Counted from the first letter of the stretch, positions 14,135 through 21,643 are shown. The stretch: DNA of 21,909 nt from DRWZ01 sp964601505 (GCA_964601505.1 CAZRNR010000035.1:1-21909), one strand, 5' to 3'. The notes: generated from the letters alone by a model not told the origin. Translations and numbers: made by a program.

Positions 14135-15736
14135 ATGAGCGAGAACAAAGACTTTAATTCGGAAAATTCGGAGTATAATTTGAATGTTTTTTATTCGTTC
14201 AAGGATCTTGGAGAAGATATACAGAAGTATTATAAAGATAAGTTAGGAGATCCTGGGGAGTTCCCTTTTACTCGTGGACCTTATAGAACAATGTATAGGG
14301 ATAAGCTCTGGACAATGAGACAGTATGCTGGATTTGGAACAGCGAAAGAAACTAATGAAAGATTCAAGTTCTTGCTTTCGCAGGGAAATACCGGGCTATC
14401 TTTAGCTTTTGATCTACCTACCCAGATGGGGTATGATTCAGATGAAGAAATGGCTTTACCTGAAGTCGGAAAAGTCGGAGTTGCAATAGATACTGTTGAA
14501 GATCTCTACACTGTCTTTGAAGATATACCAATAGATAAGATTTCTGTTTCCTTCACAATAAATGGTACTGCTCCCCAGATAATGGCTATGTATCTTGTGG
14601 TTGCAAAAAAAAGGGGGATATCTTGGAATAAAATTATTGGGACGCTGCAGAATGATATTCTCAAGGAGATAATAGCTCGTGGGACATGGATATACCCTGT
14701 TGAAGCTTCTGTGAAGCTTTCATGCGATGTTATAGAATTTTGTGCAAAAAATGTTCAGAAGTTTAATCCGATTTCTGTTTGTGGTTATCACATAAGAGAG
14801 GCGGGGGCGACGGCTTCACAAGAGATAGCATTTGCTTTTGAGAATGCAAAAGTTTATGTTTCTGATATAGTTAGAAGAGGTCTTGATATAGATTCTTTCA
14901 TAAAGCGTGTGACATTCTTTTTCTGCACATATCACAATCTTTTTGAGGAGGTAGCTAAATACAGGGCAGCTAGAAGAATTTGGGCACGCATTTGTAAAGA
15001 TCTTGGAGTGAAAGAAGAGAAAAACATGTCTATGAAGTTTGCTGTTGCGTGTGGTGGAGCTTCACTTACAAGAGCTGAACCACTTTTGAATATCGCAAGA
15101 GTTATGCTTGGAGCACTTGCTACAGTTCTTGGCGGTGGTCAATCTATATTCACAGAAGCCTATGATGAAGCTTACTCAATACCATCGGAGCACTCTGCAA
15201 AAATCGCTCTCAGAATTCAGCAGATAATAGCATTTGAAACAGATATCCCTCTTGTAGCTGACCCACTTGGGGGATCATTCTTCGTTGAAAATCTTACAGA
15301 CCAAATAGAGCAAAAAATTCTCTCAGAAATGGATCGCATAGAAAAATACGGAGGAATGATAAAAGCTATAAAGGATGGTTTCGTTCAGTCTATTATTCTT
15401 TCAGAAGCTTATAAACAGCAGAAACTCATTGAGAATAAAATAAAAAAGATAGTCGGGGTAAATATTTTTGAAGATAATCAAAACGGCTCTCAAAAATTTG
15501 AGATATTCAGACCAAAAGAAGCTTATGAGAAAGCTAAACATCTTCAAGAGTATAAAAAGTTAAGAGACAATATAAAGATTAAAAAGATCCTCGATGACAT
15601 ATCTAAAGCTCTTGAAAGAAACGAAAATGTAATGCCTTACCTTATAGAAGCTTTTGAAAATGGTGCTACAATAGGAGAAACAACGAAAGCTATCAAAAAA
15701 GTTTATGGAGAATTTAAAGAACCAGTAGTTATATGA
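14135..15736 (+). CDS. Methylmalonyl-CoA mutase, catalytic (large) subunit without B12 domain
   Basis: 533 residues covering only the TIM-barrel catalytic part. The C-terminal cobalamin-binding domain of single-chain mutases is absent, so a separate small B12 subunit must be encoded elsewhere. The enzyme interconverts methylmalonyl-CoA and succinyl-CoA by radical chemistry. The N-terminus FTRGPYRTMY and AFDLPTQMGYDSD are typical. Tyr64 (in RQYAGFGT), Arg182 (in IARGTWIYP) and His219 (in GYHIREAGA) correspond, by motif context, to Tyr89, Arg207 and His244 of the Propionibacterium enzyme. Tyr plus Arg at the first two sites indicates methylmalonyl-CoA; isobutyryl-CoA mutases have Phe and Gln there. 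No mutase chaperone (meaB) or epimerase is in the window. Another acyl-CoA mutase specificity remains possible. Confidence 0.88.
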   Translation: MSENKDFNSENSEYNLNVFYSFKDLGEDIQKYYKDKLGDPGEFPFTRGPYRTMYRDKLWTMRQYAGFGTAKETNERFKFLLSQGNTGLSLAFDLPTQMGYDSDEEMALPEVGKVGVAIDTVEDLYTVFEDIPIDKISVSFTINGTAPQIMAMYLVVAKKRGISWNKIIGTLQNDILKEIIARGTWIYPVEASVKLSCDVIEFCAKNVQKFNPISVCGYHIREAGATASQEIAFAFENAKVYVSDIVRRGLDIDSFIKRVTFFFCTYHNLFEEVAKYRAARRIWARICKDLGVKEEKNMSMKFAVACGGASLTRAEPLLNIARVMLGALATVLGGGQSIFTEAYDEAYSIPSEHSAKIALRIQQIIAFETDIPLVADPLGGSFFVENLTDQIEQKILSEMDRIEKYGGMIKAIKDGFVQSIILSEAYKQQKLIENKIKKIVGVNIFEDNQNGSQKFEIFRPKEAYEKAKHLQEYKKLRDNIKIKKILDDISKALERNENVMPYLIEAFENGATIGETTKAIKKVYGEFKEPVVI

Positions 15737-15737
15737 T

Positions 15738-15902
15738 AAAAGTGAGCTACTCCTACTTATAGAGAGTTTCCTGTGGAATTTGTTGGTCTTAAGCCTACCT
15801 TAGCCACAGAGGCTGGTTCACAGGCGACCCCTACGAGCTGTGGCTTTAAGCCATCCCTCCATTATATAGAACTCTCCGCACTTTCCCTTTTCCTGCCATC
15901 AC
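15738..15902 (-). ncRNA. Candidate structured RNA of about 165 nt, rod-shaped (6S-like?)
   Basis: An exact consensus promoter predicts a start at G15902 or G15900. The transcript folds into one long rod of nested helices. P1 is GUGA/UCAC (15902-15899 with 15745-15742), extendable by two A-U pairs. A large purine-rich internal loop follows. P2 is GAGAGUU/AACUCUC (15876-15870 with 15768-15762). An AU-rich internal loop comes next, then P3 UGGAG/UUCCA (15861-15857 with 15778-15774). P4a is UGG-CUUAA/UUAAG-A-CCA (15853-15846 with 15792-15784). P4b is AGCCACAG/CUGUGGCU (15845-15838 with 15809-15802), and an apical hairpin closes the rod. P1 is followed by UUUU (15741-15738). Size, rod shape, internal loops and a strong promoter recall 6S RNA, but I cannot match a sequence consensus. 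The 4.5S SRP core motif is absent. Its 3' end is one base from the mutase stop, convergent. Confidence 0.6.
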
Positions 15903-15907
15903 TTAAT

Positions 15908-15935
15908 ATTATAACTCTGTTTATCAAAATGTCAA
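15908..15935 (-). promoter_or_regulatory. Exact consensus sigma-70-type promoter for the structured RNA
   Basis: TTGACA (15935-15930), a 16-bp spacer and TATAAT (15913-15908) on the minus strand match the consensus at all twelve positions. Transcription would start near 15902-15900. Such a strong core promoter is typical of stable RNA genes. Confidence 0.7.
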
Positions 15936-16004
15936 GTGTATTGTTAAGCCATTCATCTATAGAAGAGGTAGTCTTCTGGCTTATTATTGATAAAACTCAA
16001 CTAT

Positions 16005-16081
16005 GCGGTAAATAAGGCAATTCAGGATAAATACTTAATAATTGCCGAAAATCGTAAGGAATTACCTCGCTGTACGGTAAT
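16005..16081 (+). promoter_or_regulatory. Nested, possibly switching RNA structure upstream of the SBP/TonB operon
   Basis: An inner 7-bp helix GGCAATT/AATTGCC (16016-16022 with 16040-16046) lies inside an outer helix GGTAA/TTACC (16007-16011 with 16062-16066) plus GC/GC (16005-16006 with 16069-16070). The same TTACC can instead pair with a second GGTAA at 16076-16080 (ATTACC/GGTAAT, 9-nt loop). Two mutually exclusive pairings of one strand are what a riboswitch or attenuator shows. No known riboswitch consensus is recognised, and the gene also seems to have a promoter downstream of this element. The structure could serve either strand. Confidence 0.3.
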
Positions 16082-16163
16082 GGAAAGATAAAGTTTTTTA
16101 CAAGAGATAATTTCTCAAATTCAACATTACAATTATATCTCCGAAAAAAAGACTATTACATTC

Positions 16164-16193
16164 TTGCAAAAAATCAATAAAAATCCATAATAT
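16164..16193 (+). promoter_or_regulatory. Promoter of the SBP/TonB operon
   Basis: TTGCAA (16164-16169), an 18-bp spacer and TAATAT (16188-16193), then 7 nt to the ATG at 16201. This would give a leaderless message. Each hexamer matches the consensus at four of six positions. Confidence 0.45.
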
Positions 16194-16200
16194 TTTGATT

Positions 16201-17061
16201 ATGGTGATTAATGTCCTGAAAGTTGTGATTTTTATTTTTTTGGTATATAACCTTGGTTTATCATCTTATGCTTTTGCAGAAAAGATAGTAATTTTAAAAC
16301 AGAAATCAGATGATGTTCATAACGAAGTTGTGAGAGGATTTAAGGAATTAATAGGATCGGATAATGACATAGTTGAAACTGATGCAGATGCTTCTCCTGA
16401 TAAGGCTAAGTCTATAATCTTGGATATTTTAAGGAATGAAAGAAGTTTCCACCTTTTTGCTGTGGGCGTTATACCTTTGTATGCTGCAAATGAAGTTCTT
16501 TCTGAAAGGAGAAAGAACATTGTTGTATTCACACTTGTTTTTTCACCAGAGAGATTAGGGAAACTACCCAAGAACTTCTGTGGTGTTTTGATGAGACCAG
16601 AACCTTCGGAGGCTGTTGAACAATTTAAGAAAAATTTCAATGAGAGAGAATTCGTTGTACCATTCTCTGATTCTTCTGAAACTGCTGCACAAGAGTTGAG
16701 CAGGGAAGGGAAAAATGCTGGTGTAAATGTTATACCAAAACATATAAAGACCGATATTGAAGCTATATCGTTATTCCAGAATTATGGAAATAAACCTCTG
16801 TGGCTACTACCAGATACCCTACTTGTTAATCCTGACACTGTTCCATTGATACTGAACATTTCTGCATCGGCTCCAGTTATAGCATTTTCACGTTGGCTTG
16901 TTAAGCTTGGAGCATCTTTGGGATACGAGATTGATTTCTATGAACTTGGAAAAAAATCCGCAGAGGTTATGAAAAAAATAATTGATAAGGAGTTAGATAT
17001 AAGGAAGCAGAAGTTTTTCTATCCAAAAGTTAAATATATAAAGAAGTCTGAAGTGGAGTGA
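16201..17061 (+). CDS. Periplasmic ABC-type substrate-binding protein (ABC_sub_bind/DUF534-like)
   Basis: 286 residues. The N-terminal signal peptide (hydrophobic 5-22, likely cleavage after AFA at 26) exports it to the periplasm. The mature part has the two-lobed layout of the ABC_sub_bind group, with alternating strands (KIVILKQ, FHLFAVGV, NIVVFTLVFSPE, KPLWLLPDTLLVNP) and the characteristic C-terminal lobe segment APVIAFSRWLVKLGASLGYEIDFYELGKKSAEVM. In this group the ligand is usually unknown. No permease or ATPase is nearby; the partner 83 bp downstream is a TonB-dependent receptor, so it probably hands on or senses what the receptor imports. I choose ATG 16201 over TTG 16195 because it gives a normal signal peptide and correct promoter spacing. 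Confidence 0.78.
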   Translation: MVINVLKVVIFIFLVYNLGLSSYAFAEKIVILKQKSDDVHNEVVRGFKELIGSDNDIVETDADASPDKAKSIILDILRNERSFHLFAVGVIPLYAANEVLSERRKNIVVFTLVFSPERLGKLPKNFCGVLMRPEPSEAVEQFKKNFNEREFVVPFSDSSETAAQELSREGKNAGVNVIPKHIKTDIEAISLFQNYGNKPLWLLPDTLLVNPDTVPLILNISASAPVIAFSRWLVKLGASLGYEIDFYELGKKSAEVMKKIIDKELDIRKQKFFYPKVKYIKKSEVE

Positions 17062-17108
17062 TATTTAAGGATCTTCTGTGGCTGGGAGAATCAAACTAAA
17101 AGGCAAAT

Positions 17109-17138
17109 TTGAAAATAATTAAATAAACTTATTATTAA
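17109..17138 (+). promoter_or_regulatory. Possible separate promoter of the TonB receptor gene
   Basis: TTGAAA (17109-17114), an 18-bp spacer and TATTAA (17133-17138), ending 6 nt before the ATG at 17145. The receptor could be transcribed alone as well as from the operon promoter. Confidence 0.35.
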
Positions 17139-17144
17139 GCGGCT

Positions 17145-19394
17145 ATGAGTGTTAGCAAAGTTATATCTATTTCTTTTTTATTTATTTCTTTTGTTTTGGC
17201 ATTTACAAGCGTTTTTGCCCAGTCTGAGATAGAGTTGCTTACTCTTGAGCAGGAGTTTGTTGAATCAGCTGTCAAGGCAAAGCAAAGACTTGAGGAAGCA
17301 CCATCATCTGTTTATATCATATCCTCTGACGTAATAAATAGATTCTCTTTCTTCTCTATTGGTGATGCATTGAGTTGGTCTCCAGGAATCTGGGGGATAT
17401 ACAACCTCACAACTTATAACTTTGGAGTAAGGGGAATTCACGGGGGACCGAAAGCCGGATCAAGAATATTTAAGGTCATGCTAGATTCATCTGATTATGT
17501 TGTCTTTAGACCTTCTGGGGAATCATTTTTGGGACCAGAGTTTATCCCGATTTCAATGATAAAATCTATTGAGGTAGTGAAAGGTCCAGCTTCTGCTTTA
17601 TATGGAGCTAATGCGTTTATTGGAGTCTTGAACATAAGAACAAAGGAACCAGATGAAATGGATCCTCTCTTTATAAGAATTGCGCCAGGCTTTGTTTTTG
17701 GAGAGAAAAAAATGAATTTCTCTCAGATTGGTGAAGTTTCAGGTTCGGTGATTAATACGGTGGGGGCTTTTGAGATACCATTCGCTGTTGGAGTATATTT
17801 TACCCACTGGAAAAGAGACAGTATGAATTTCTCTCCAGATTCAATAGGTTTCTCTGAATCAACAAATGTGACAAATGTTAAAGAAAGAAACTCGAATAGA
17901 GAAAAATATCTTGATAAATTCAATCAAAATGATGATCTTACGACATTGAGCCTCTTTGGAAGAACAGGGTTGAAATACGGAGACGTTGACCTTAAAATAA
18001 AAGGAATCTTTCAAGGGTTTTCTGCATCTGCACAGTTTCTTGATTATGGTATTCTCAATCCGCAAAATAGAGTCTCTTTAATGAATTCTGCCTTATCCAG
18101 TGAGATATCATATAAAATTAATGTAGATGGGTTCATCATAAAACCGGTTTTGTATGCAGGATTGTTTTCTTCTTCCCCTATAACAGAGAATTTCCCGTCA
18201 GACAAAATGAAAATATTTCTACCAGATAGAAAAGTCGTTGAAACTGGAACTTATATTGGAAAGTTCGGTTCAGATTCATTAGATGGAAGGTTTGAAATTT
18301 CCGTGCAAAAGGACAAAAATTTGTTTCTTATTGGCGTAGATGTTATGAATGATGTTGAAAGAATACTTACTGTTTATCAGCAACTTCCATCGGGAATAAC
18401 GGAGGTCAAAAGACCAGAAGAACCGAAGAAAATATTTAGGAACACAGGTTTCTATGGTCAGGGATATATTTTCCCCGTGGAGGAGGTCGGTGAATTTGGT
18501 GATTTTTCTGTTTTGGGGATTGGTGGACTCATTGGCGTAAGGTATGATGATCACAGTATATATGAGGATGTTTTCAACATCAGAGCTGGCTTGGTTCTTT
18601 TACCGTTAAAAAGGTCTGGTTTTCTAACATATATAAAGGGGATATATGGTACTTCTTTCCGTGCTCCATCGCCAGAACAACTTTTTACATCGCCACAGGT
18701 AGCGGGTGATTTCACAGGAAATCCTTCTCTAAAACCAGAAAAAGCAAAAACTTTTGAGGTCATTGGAGGAGGTGATTTTAAATTTTACGAGTTTTCCCTT
18801 AAACCAGAGTTGTCATTTTACATCATAGATGTTAGAGATGCTATAAAGTTTGAAAGAGAAGGAGCTTTCATAAAAGCTACCAACATTAGGGAACAGAAAA
18901 GTATCGGAGGAGATATAAATCTCTCGGTCAGGGCAAAATTATTTGATATACTTTTAGGTTATTCTCTCACAAAACTTGTTATATTTGATGAGGAATTTGG
19001 AAAAGATGTTGAGTATCACGATGAGTTTTTCCCATCAAATATCATCAACTTGCAATTTTCTTTAAAGAAAGAAAACATAGGAAGTTTTTCTCTTGTCTCA
19101 TTAGGTGTTCTCGGGAGATTTGTTGGGAAGAGATCTGCTCCTACCGTTGCAATGAAATTTTATACGGGATCATCATATCCAGAAGAAAAATATTATCTCC
19201 CATCTTATATAGATTTTGGTTTATCTGCGAGGGCTGAAACAACTCAATTGCTTGGATACTCAACTTCGGCCTTCATAAGAGTAGATGGGATTGCTTCTCT
19301 GCTTGGTAAAAGATATTGGGAACCAGGATTTTCCGGATTAGATATCCCCGGAAGGCTACCATCTATATTTATTGGGTTAGAGCAATCTTTCTGA
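17145..19394 (+). CDS. TonB-dependent outer-membrane receptor
   Basis: 749 residues. A signal peptide ends near VFA-Q (25/26). A short region around residue 30-50 leads into the plug domain (about 50-165), with EEAPSSVYIISSDVI, the GVRGIHGG segment and IEVVKGPASALYGANAFIGVLNI, all standard for TonB receptors. A 22-strand-type barrel follows, ending in LPSIFIGLEQSF with the terminal Phe recognised by the Bam machinery. The receptor imports a scarce ligand (Fe chelate, haem, corrinoid or similar) across the outer membrane using TonB energy; the ligand cannot be read from sequence. Its partner is the substrate-binding protein gene 83 bp upstream. No tonB/exbBD is in the window. Confidence 0.92.
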   Translation: MSVSKVISISFLFISFVLAFTSVFAQSEIELLTLEQEFVESAVKAKQRLEEAPSSVYIISSDVINRFSFFSIGDALSWSPGIWGIYNLTTYNFGVRGIHGGPKAGSRIFKVMLDSSDYVVFRPSGESFLGPEFIPISMIKSIEVVKGPASALYGANAFIGVLNIRTKEPDEMDPLFIRIAPGFVFGEKKMNFSQIGEVSGSVINTVGAFEIPFAVGVYFTHWKRDSMNFSPDSIGFSESTNVTNVKERNSNREKYLDKFNQNDDLTTLSLFGRTGLKYGDVDLKIKGIFQGFSASAQFLDYGILNPQNRVSLMNSALSSEISYKINVDGFIIKPVLYAGLFSSSPITENFPSDKMKIFLPDRKVVETGTYIGKFGSDSLDGRFEISVQKDKNLFLIGVDVMNDVERILTVYQQLPSGITEVKRPEEPKKIFRNTGFYGQGYIFPVEEVGEFGDFSVLGIGGLIGVRYDDHSIYEDVFNIRAGLVLLPLKRSGFLTYIKGIYGTSFRAPSPEQLFTSPQVAGDFTGNPSLKPEKAKTFEVIGGGDFKFYEFSLKPELSFYIIDVRDAIKFEREGAFIKATNIREQKSIGGDINLSVRAKLFDILLGYSLTKLVIFDEEFGKDVEYHDEFFPSNIINLQFSLKKENIGSFSLVSLGVLGRFVGKRSAPTVAMKFYTGSSYPEEKYYLPSYIDFGLSARAETTQLLGYSTSAFIRVDGIASLLGKRYWEPGFSGLDIPGRLPSIFIGLEQSF

Positions 19395-19467
19395 TTCTGT
19401 TTGCTGACTTATTATTTGTTGTTTTTTTATTTTTGATATTCTATGAATTTAGTGAAATATCCTAGCA

Positions 19468-19483
19468 GATTCCTGAGGGAATC
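19468..19483 (+). terminator. Weak terminator candidate after the TonB receptor
   Basis: GATTCC-TGAG-GGAATC, a perfect 6-bp stem with a 4-nt loop, followed on the plus strand by AATTTTG. The T-run is short. On the minus strand no T-run follows, so it fits the plus-strand operon better. Confidence 0.3.
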
Positions 19484-19586
19484 AATTTTGTATGTTGGAG
19501 TTTTTGGCAAAGGTTTATTTATGCTATTTCTGTTGTGAGTTAAAAATCAATTAGAATCTTTTGATTTCTGTTGTTCTTGCTTTGTC

Positions 19587-20861
19587 TTATAAGAAATATC
19601 CTATTATGATTAATATTGTGATGATGTAGATTATCCAATTGACTTCACGCCATCTCCCGATAAAAAGTTTAACAAAGGTATAAGAAATGAAACCAAAGGT
19701 GAGTCCGGTTGTTATACTGAATGTCAGGGGCATGCTAATTATTGTCAAAAATGCGGGCAGAGCTTCGGAAAAATCATCCCATTTTATCTTCTTTACTGTT
19801 TCAATCATCATTGCTCCGACAACTATGAGGGCCGGTGCCACAACATAAGAGTTAAAGATTTCAGCTAACGGTGTGAAGAAAATAGCGATGAAGAAAAGTA
19901 TCGCCGTTATTACATTCGCAAGTCCTGTTCTACCTCCTTCAGCAACTCCCGCAGAGCTTTCAATGTAGCATGTTACTGTAGATGTACCACAAATTGATCC
20001 TATAATAGACCCAGTTGCGTCTACAAGAAGTGCTCTGTTCAATCTTGGAAATTCTCCTTCCTTCAAAAATCCTGCTTTCTCACCAATTCCTATGATCGTT
20101 CCAATGGCATCAAACATTGCGAAGAACAGGAAGATAAACACTGGTGTAAGGTATTCTGGTTTCAGTGCCCCTTTTATGTCAAGCTTCAAAAATGTCTCTG
20201 ACATAGATGGTATCTCAAAAAACTTCCCTGAAAATTCAACTGTTCCAAAGATTACGCTTAACAGGGCAGTTATAATCAATCCCAAGAGTATTGCACCTTT
20301 TATTTTTCTTGCTACAAGAATTACTGTGATTAAAAAACCAGTTATTGAGATAAAGGTTCCCTTATTTTTCAAGTCCCCAATATGAACAAGGGTTTCGTGG
20401 GAACCAACAATTATCCCGGCATTCTTTAGACCTATGAAGGCAATAAATATCCCTATACCGACAGGGATGCTGAACTTCATACAATCTGGAACTGCAATGA
20501 ATATTTTCTCCCGGATTCCAACAAGTGTAAGGAAAATGAAGATTATTCCAGACAAAAATACAATTCCAAGGCAAATTTGCCATGGAACTCCCATACCTTT
20601 GGCAAGCTCGTAGCTGAAAAATACATTCATTCCCATACCCGGGGCAAGTGCAATTGGATAATTTGCAACGAATGCCATCAGAAGAGTAGTGATTGCTGAG
20701 GAAATGCATGTTGCAACCATCACTGACTTAAAATCCATTCCAGCCCCTTCGCTCAAAATGATTGGATTAACAAAAATGATATATGCCATTGTCATAAAGG
20801 TAGCTACACCTGCAATTATCTCTGTTTTGACGCTCGATCCGGATTCTCTGACTTTGAACAT
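19587..20861 (-). CDS. NCS2 purine permease, AzgA/PbuG-like
   Basis: 424 residues with about 12-13 hydrophobic segments. It is an inner-membrane importer of the nucleobase:cation symporter-2 superfamily, AzgA branch, which carries adenine, guanine or hypoxanthine. Seen are the N-terminal EIIAGVATFMTMAYIIFVNP, the PGMGMNVFFSY segment, the FDAIGTIIGIGEKAG segment and the GTSTVTCYIESSAGVAEGG signature. It is unusual here in having a canonical Shine-Dalgarno (AAGGAG, 4 nt before the ATG). No purine riboswitch consensus is visible in the 250 bp upstream. It is divergent from the lipoprotein gene. The exact purine is not determinable. Confidence 0.9.
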   Translation of the reverse strand: MFKVRESGSSVKTEIIAGVATFMTMAYIIFVNPIILSEGAGMDFKSVMVATCISSAITTLLMAFVANYPIALAPGMGMNVFFSYELAKGMGVPWQICLGIVFLSGIIFIFLTLVGIREKIFIAVPDCMKFSIPVGIGIFIAFIGLKNAGIIVGSHETLVHIGDLKNKGTFISITGFLITVILVARKIKGAILLGLIITALLSVIFGTVEFSGKFFEIPSMSETFLKLDIKGALKPEYLTPVFIFLFFAMFDAIGTIIGIGEKAGFLKEGEFPRLNRALLVDATGSIIGSICGTSTVTCYIESSAGVAEGGRTGLANVITAILFFIAIFFTPLAEIFNSYVVAPALIVVGAMMIETVKKIKWDDFSEALPAFLTIISMPLTFSITTGLTFGFISYTFVKLFIGRWREVNWIIYIITILIIIGYFL

Positions 20862-20865
20862 ATTT

Positions 20866-20871
20866 CTCCTT
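20866..20871 (-). promoter_or_regulatory. Canonical Shine-Dalgarno AAGGAG
   Basis: AAGGAG lies 4 nt before the ATG at 20861 and fixes the start of the purine permease. It is the only textbook ribosome-binding site I found in the window; other starts show none or a weak one. Confidence 0.8.
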
Positions 20872-21042
20872 ATTCGCTGATTAATATGATCTTTTTATTG
20901 TAGATTAACCTGATACTTAGTTTTAGATTTCAATAATTTTTACCGATCTGCTCATATTTGATGTCCGCATCGCCTTAATTATTTAAATTAAATATAACTC
21001 AAATGAACAACTCTGATATATGAGAATTTATCAATTTACATA

Positions 21043-21078
21043 TGCTATAATTTGAGATTTTCTATTGATTGAAAATCT
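21043..21078 (+). promoter_or_regulatory. Extended -10 with an operator-like inverted repeat
   Basis: TGCTATAAT (21043-21051) is an exact extended -10, so transcription would start near 21058. An 8-bp perfect inverted repeat AGATTTTC/GAAAATCT (21055-21062 with 21071-21078, 8-nt centre) straddles that start point, a usual place for a repressor site. The lipoprotein ATG follows at 21113 after a leader of about 55 nt. Confidence 0.4.
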
Positions 21079-21112
21079 TGTCAGGCACTGCAATGTGATT
21101 AATGCTCATTAT

Positions 21113-21643
21113 ATGAAAGGTTGGGTGCTTTTTCTAGTTTTTCTTTTCGTATTATCGTGTGGCACTGAAAGTGGGAAAGTAAGCAACACTAGTACAACAT
21201 CTGATGATTCAGCACAGGATTCTTCGAGATATAGATATGAGGATAGATATGAGGAAAATGAAGATTCTGAGCATGAGTTGAAAAAGAGTTCATATTCTAA
21301 AAGTAGCCATAATAGCGGTATGAATTGTATGGAGTGTCATAAAGAAGGTGGCACTGGTGAGGGGGTGTTCAAGGTAGCTGGCACTGTATATGATAAGAAT
21401 GGTCAGATATATCCTGGAACTACTGTAAAATTATACACAGGACCAAATGGGAGTGGAGAATTGAAATATACTTTAGAGGTAGATAAAAGTGGCAATTTTT
21501 ATACTACAGAAAATATTGATTTTGGTCAGGGATTATATCCAGCAGTTGAGGGTAGGGGTGGAGTGAAATATATGCCTACGAGTGCTTCTTCTGGAGCTTG
21601 CAACAGTTGCCATGACCAAAATAAAAGAATTTGGGCCGAATAA
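21113..21643 (+). CDS. Lipoprotein with two c-type haem motifs flanking a beta-rich domain
   Basis: 176 residues. The signal MKGWVLFLVFLFVLSC has a lipobox (VLSC) with lipid-bearing Cys16. A charged, low-complexity linker follows (about 18-65, including RYEDRYEENE). Two CxxCH haem-c sites are CMECH (72-76) and CNSCH (163-167). Between them, FKVAGTVYDKNGQIYPGTTV to about 147 resembles carboxypeptidase-regulatory or transthyretin-like beta domains. The protein is probably anchored to the outer or inner membrane facing the periplasm or exterior and could act as an electron-transfer protein; this role is inferred. The start is placed at ATG 21113 because it gives a complete lipoprotein signal; an in-frame TTG 16 codons upstream would spoil it. 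No cytochrome maturation genes are nearby. Confidence 0.75.
   Translation: MKGWVLFLVFLFVLSCGTESGKVSNTSTTSDDSAQDSSRYRYEDRYEENEDSEHELKKSSYSKSSHNSGMNCMECHKEGGTGEGVFKVAGTVYDKNGQIYPGTTVKLYTGPNGSGELKYTLEVDKSGNFYTTENIDFGQGLYPAVEGRGGVKYMPTSASSGACNSCHDQNKRIWAE

Larger units (their letters stand above)
15936..16200. other. Intergenic stretch before the SBP/TonB operon
   Basis: No protein gene. Contains a perfect 6-bp hairpin AGAAGA/TCTTCT (15961-15977), a nested structure at 16005-16081 and the promoter of the substrate-binding protein gene (both listed separately). Confidence 0.5.

Noticed and set aside
15752..15870. Plus-strand reading containing GLKPTLATEAGSQATP, with the hairpin TGGCT-TTA-AGCCA, resembling the C-terminal tail of TnpB and an IS200/IS605 right end (omega-RNA-like).
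   Set aside because: There is no tnpB body upstream, since the mutase gene ends at 15736. An exact consensus promoter plus long nested pairing on the opposite strand explains the same bases better as an RNA gene. A search for IS605 ends would settle it.
15773..16015. 80-codon plus-strand open frame
   Set aside because: Starts with GTG without any upstream signal, lies across the structured RNA and its promoter, and resembles no complete protein.
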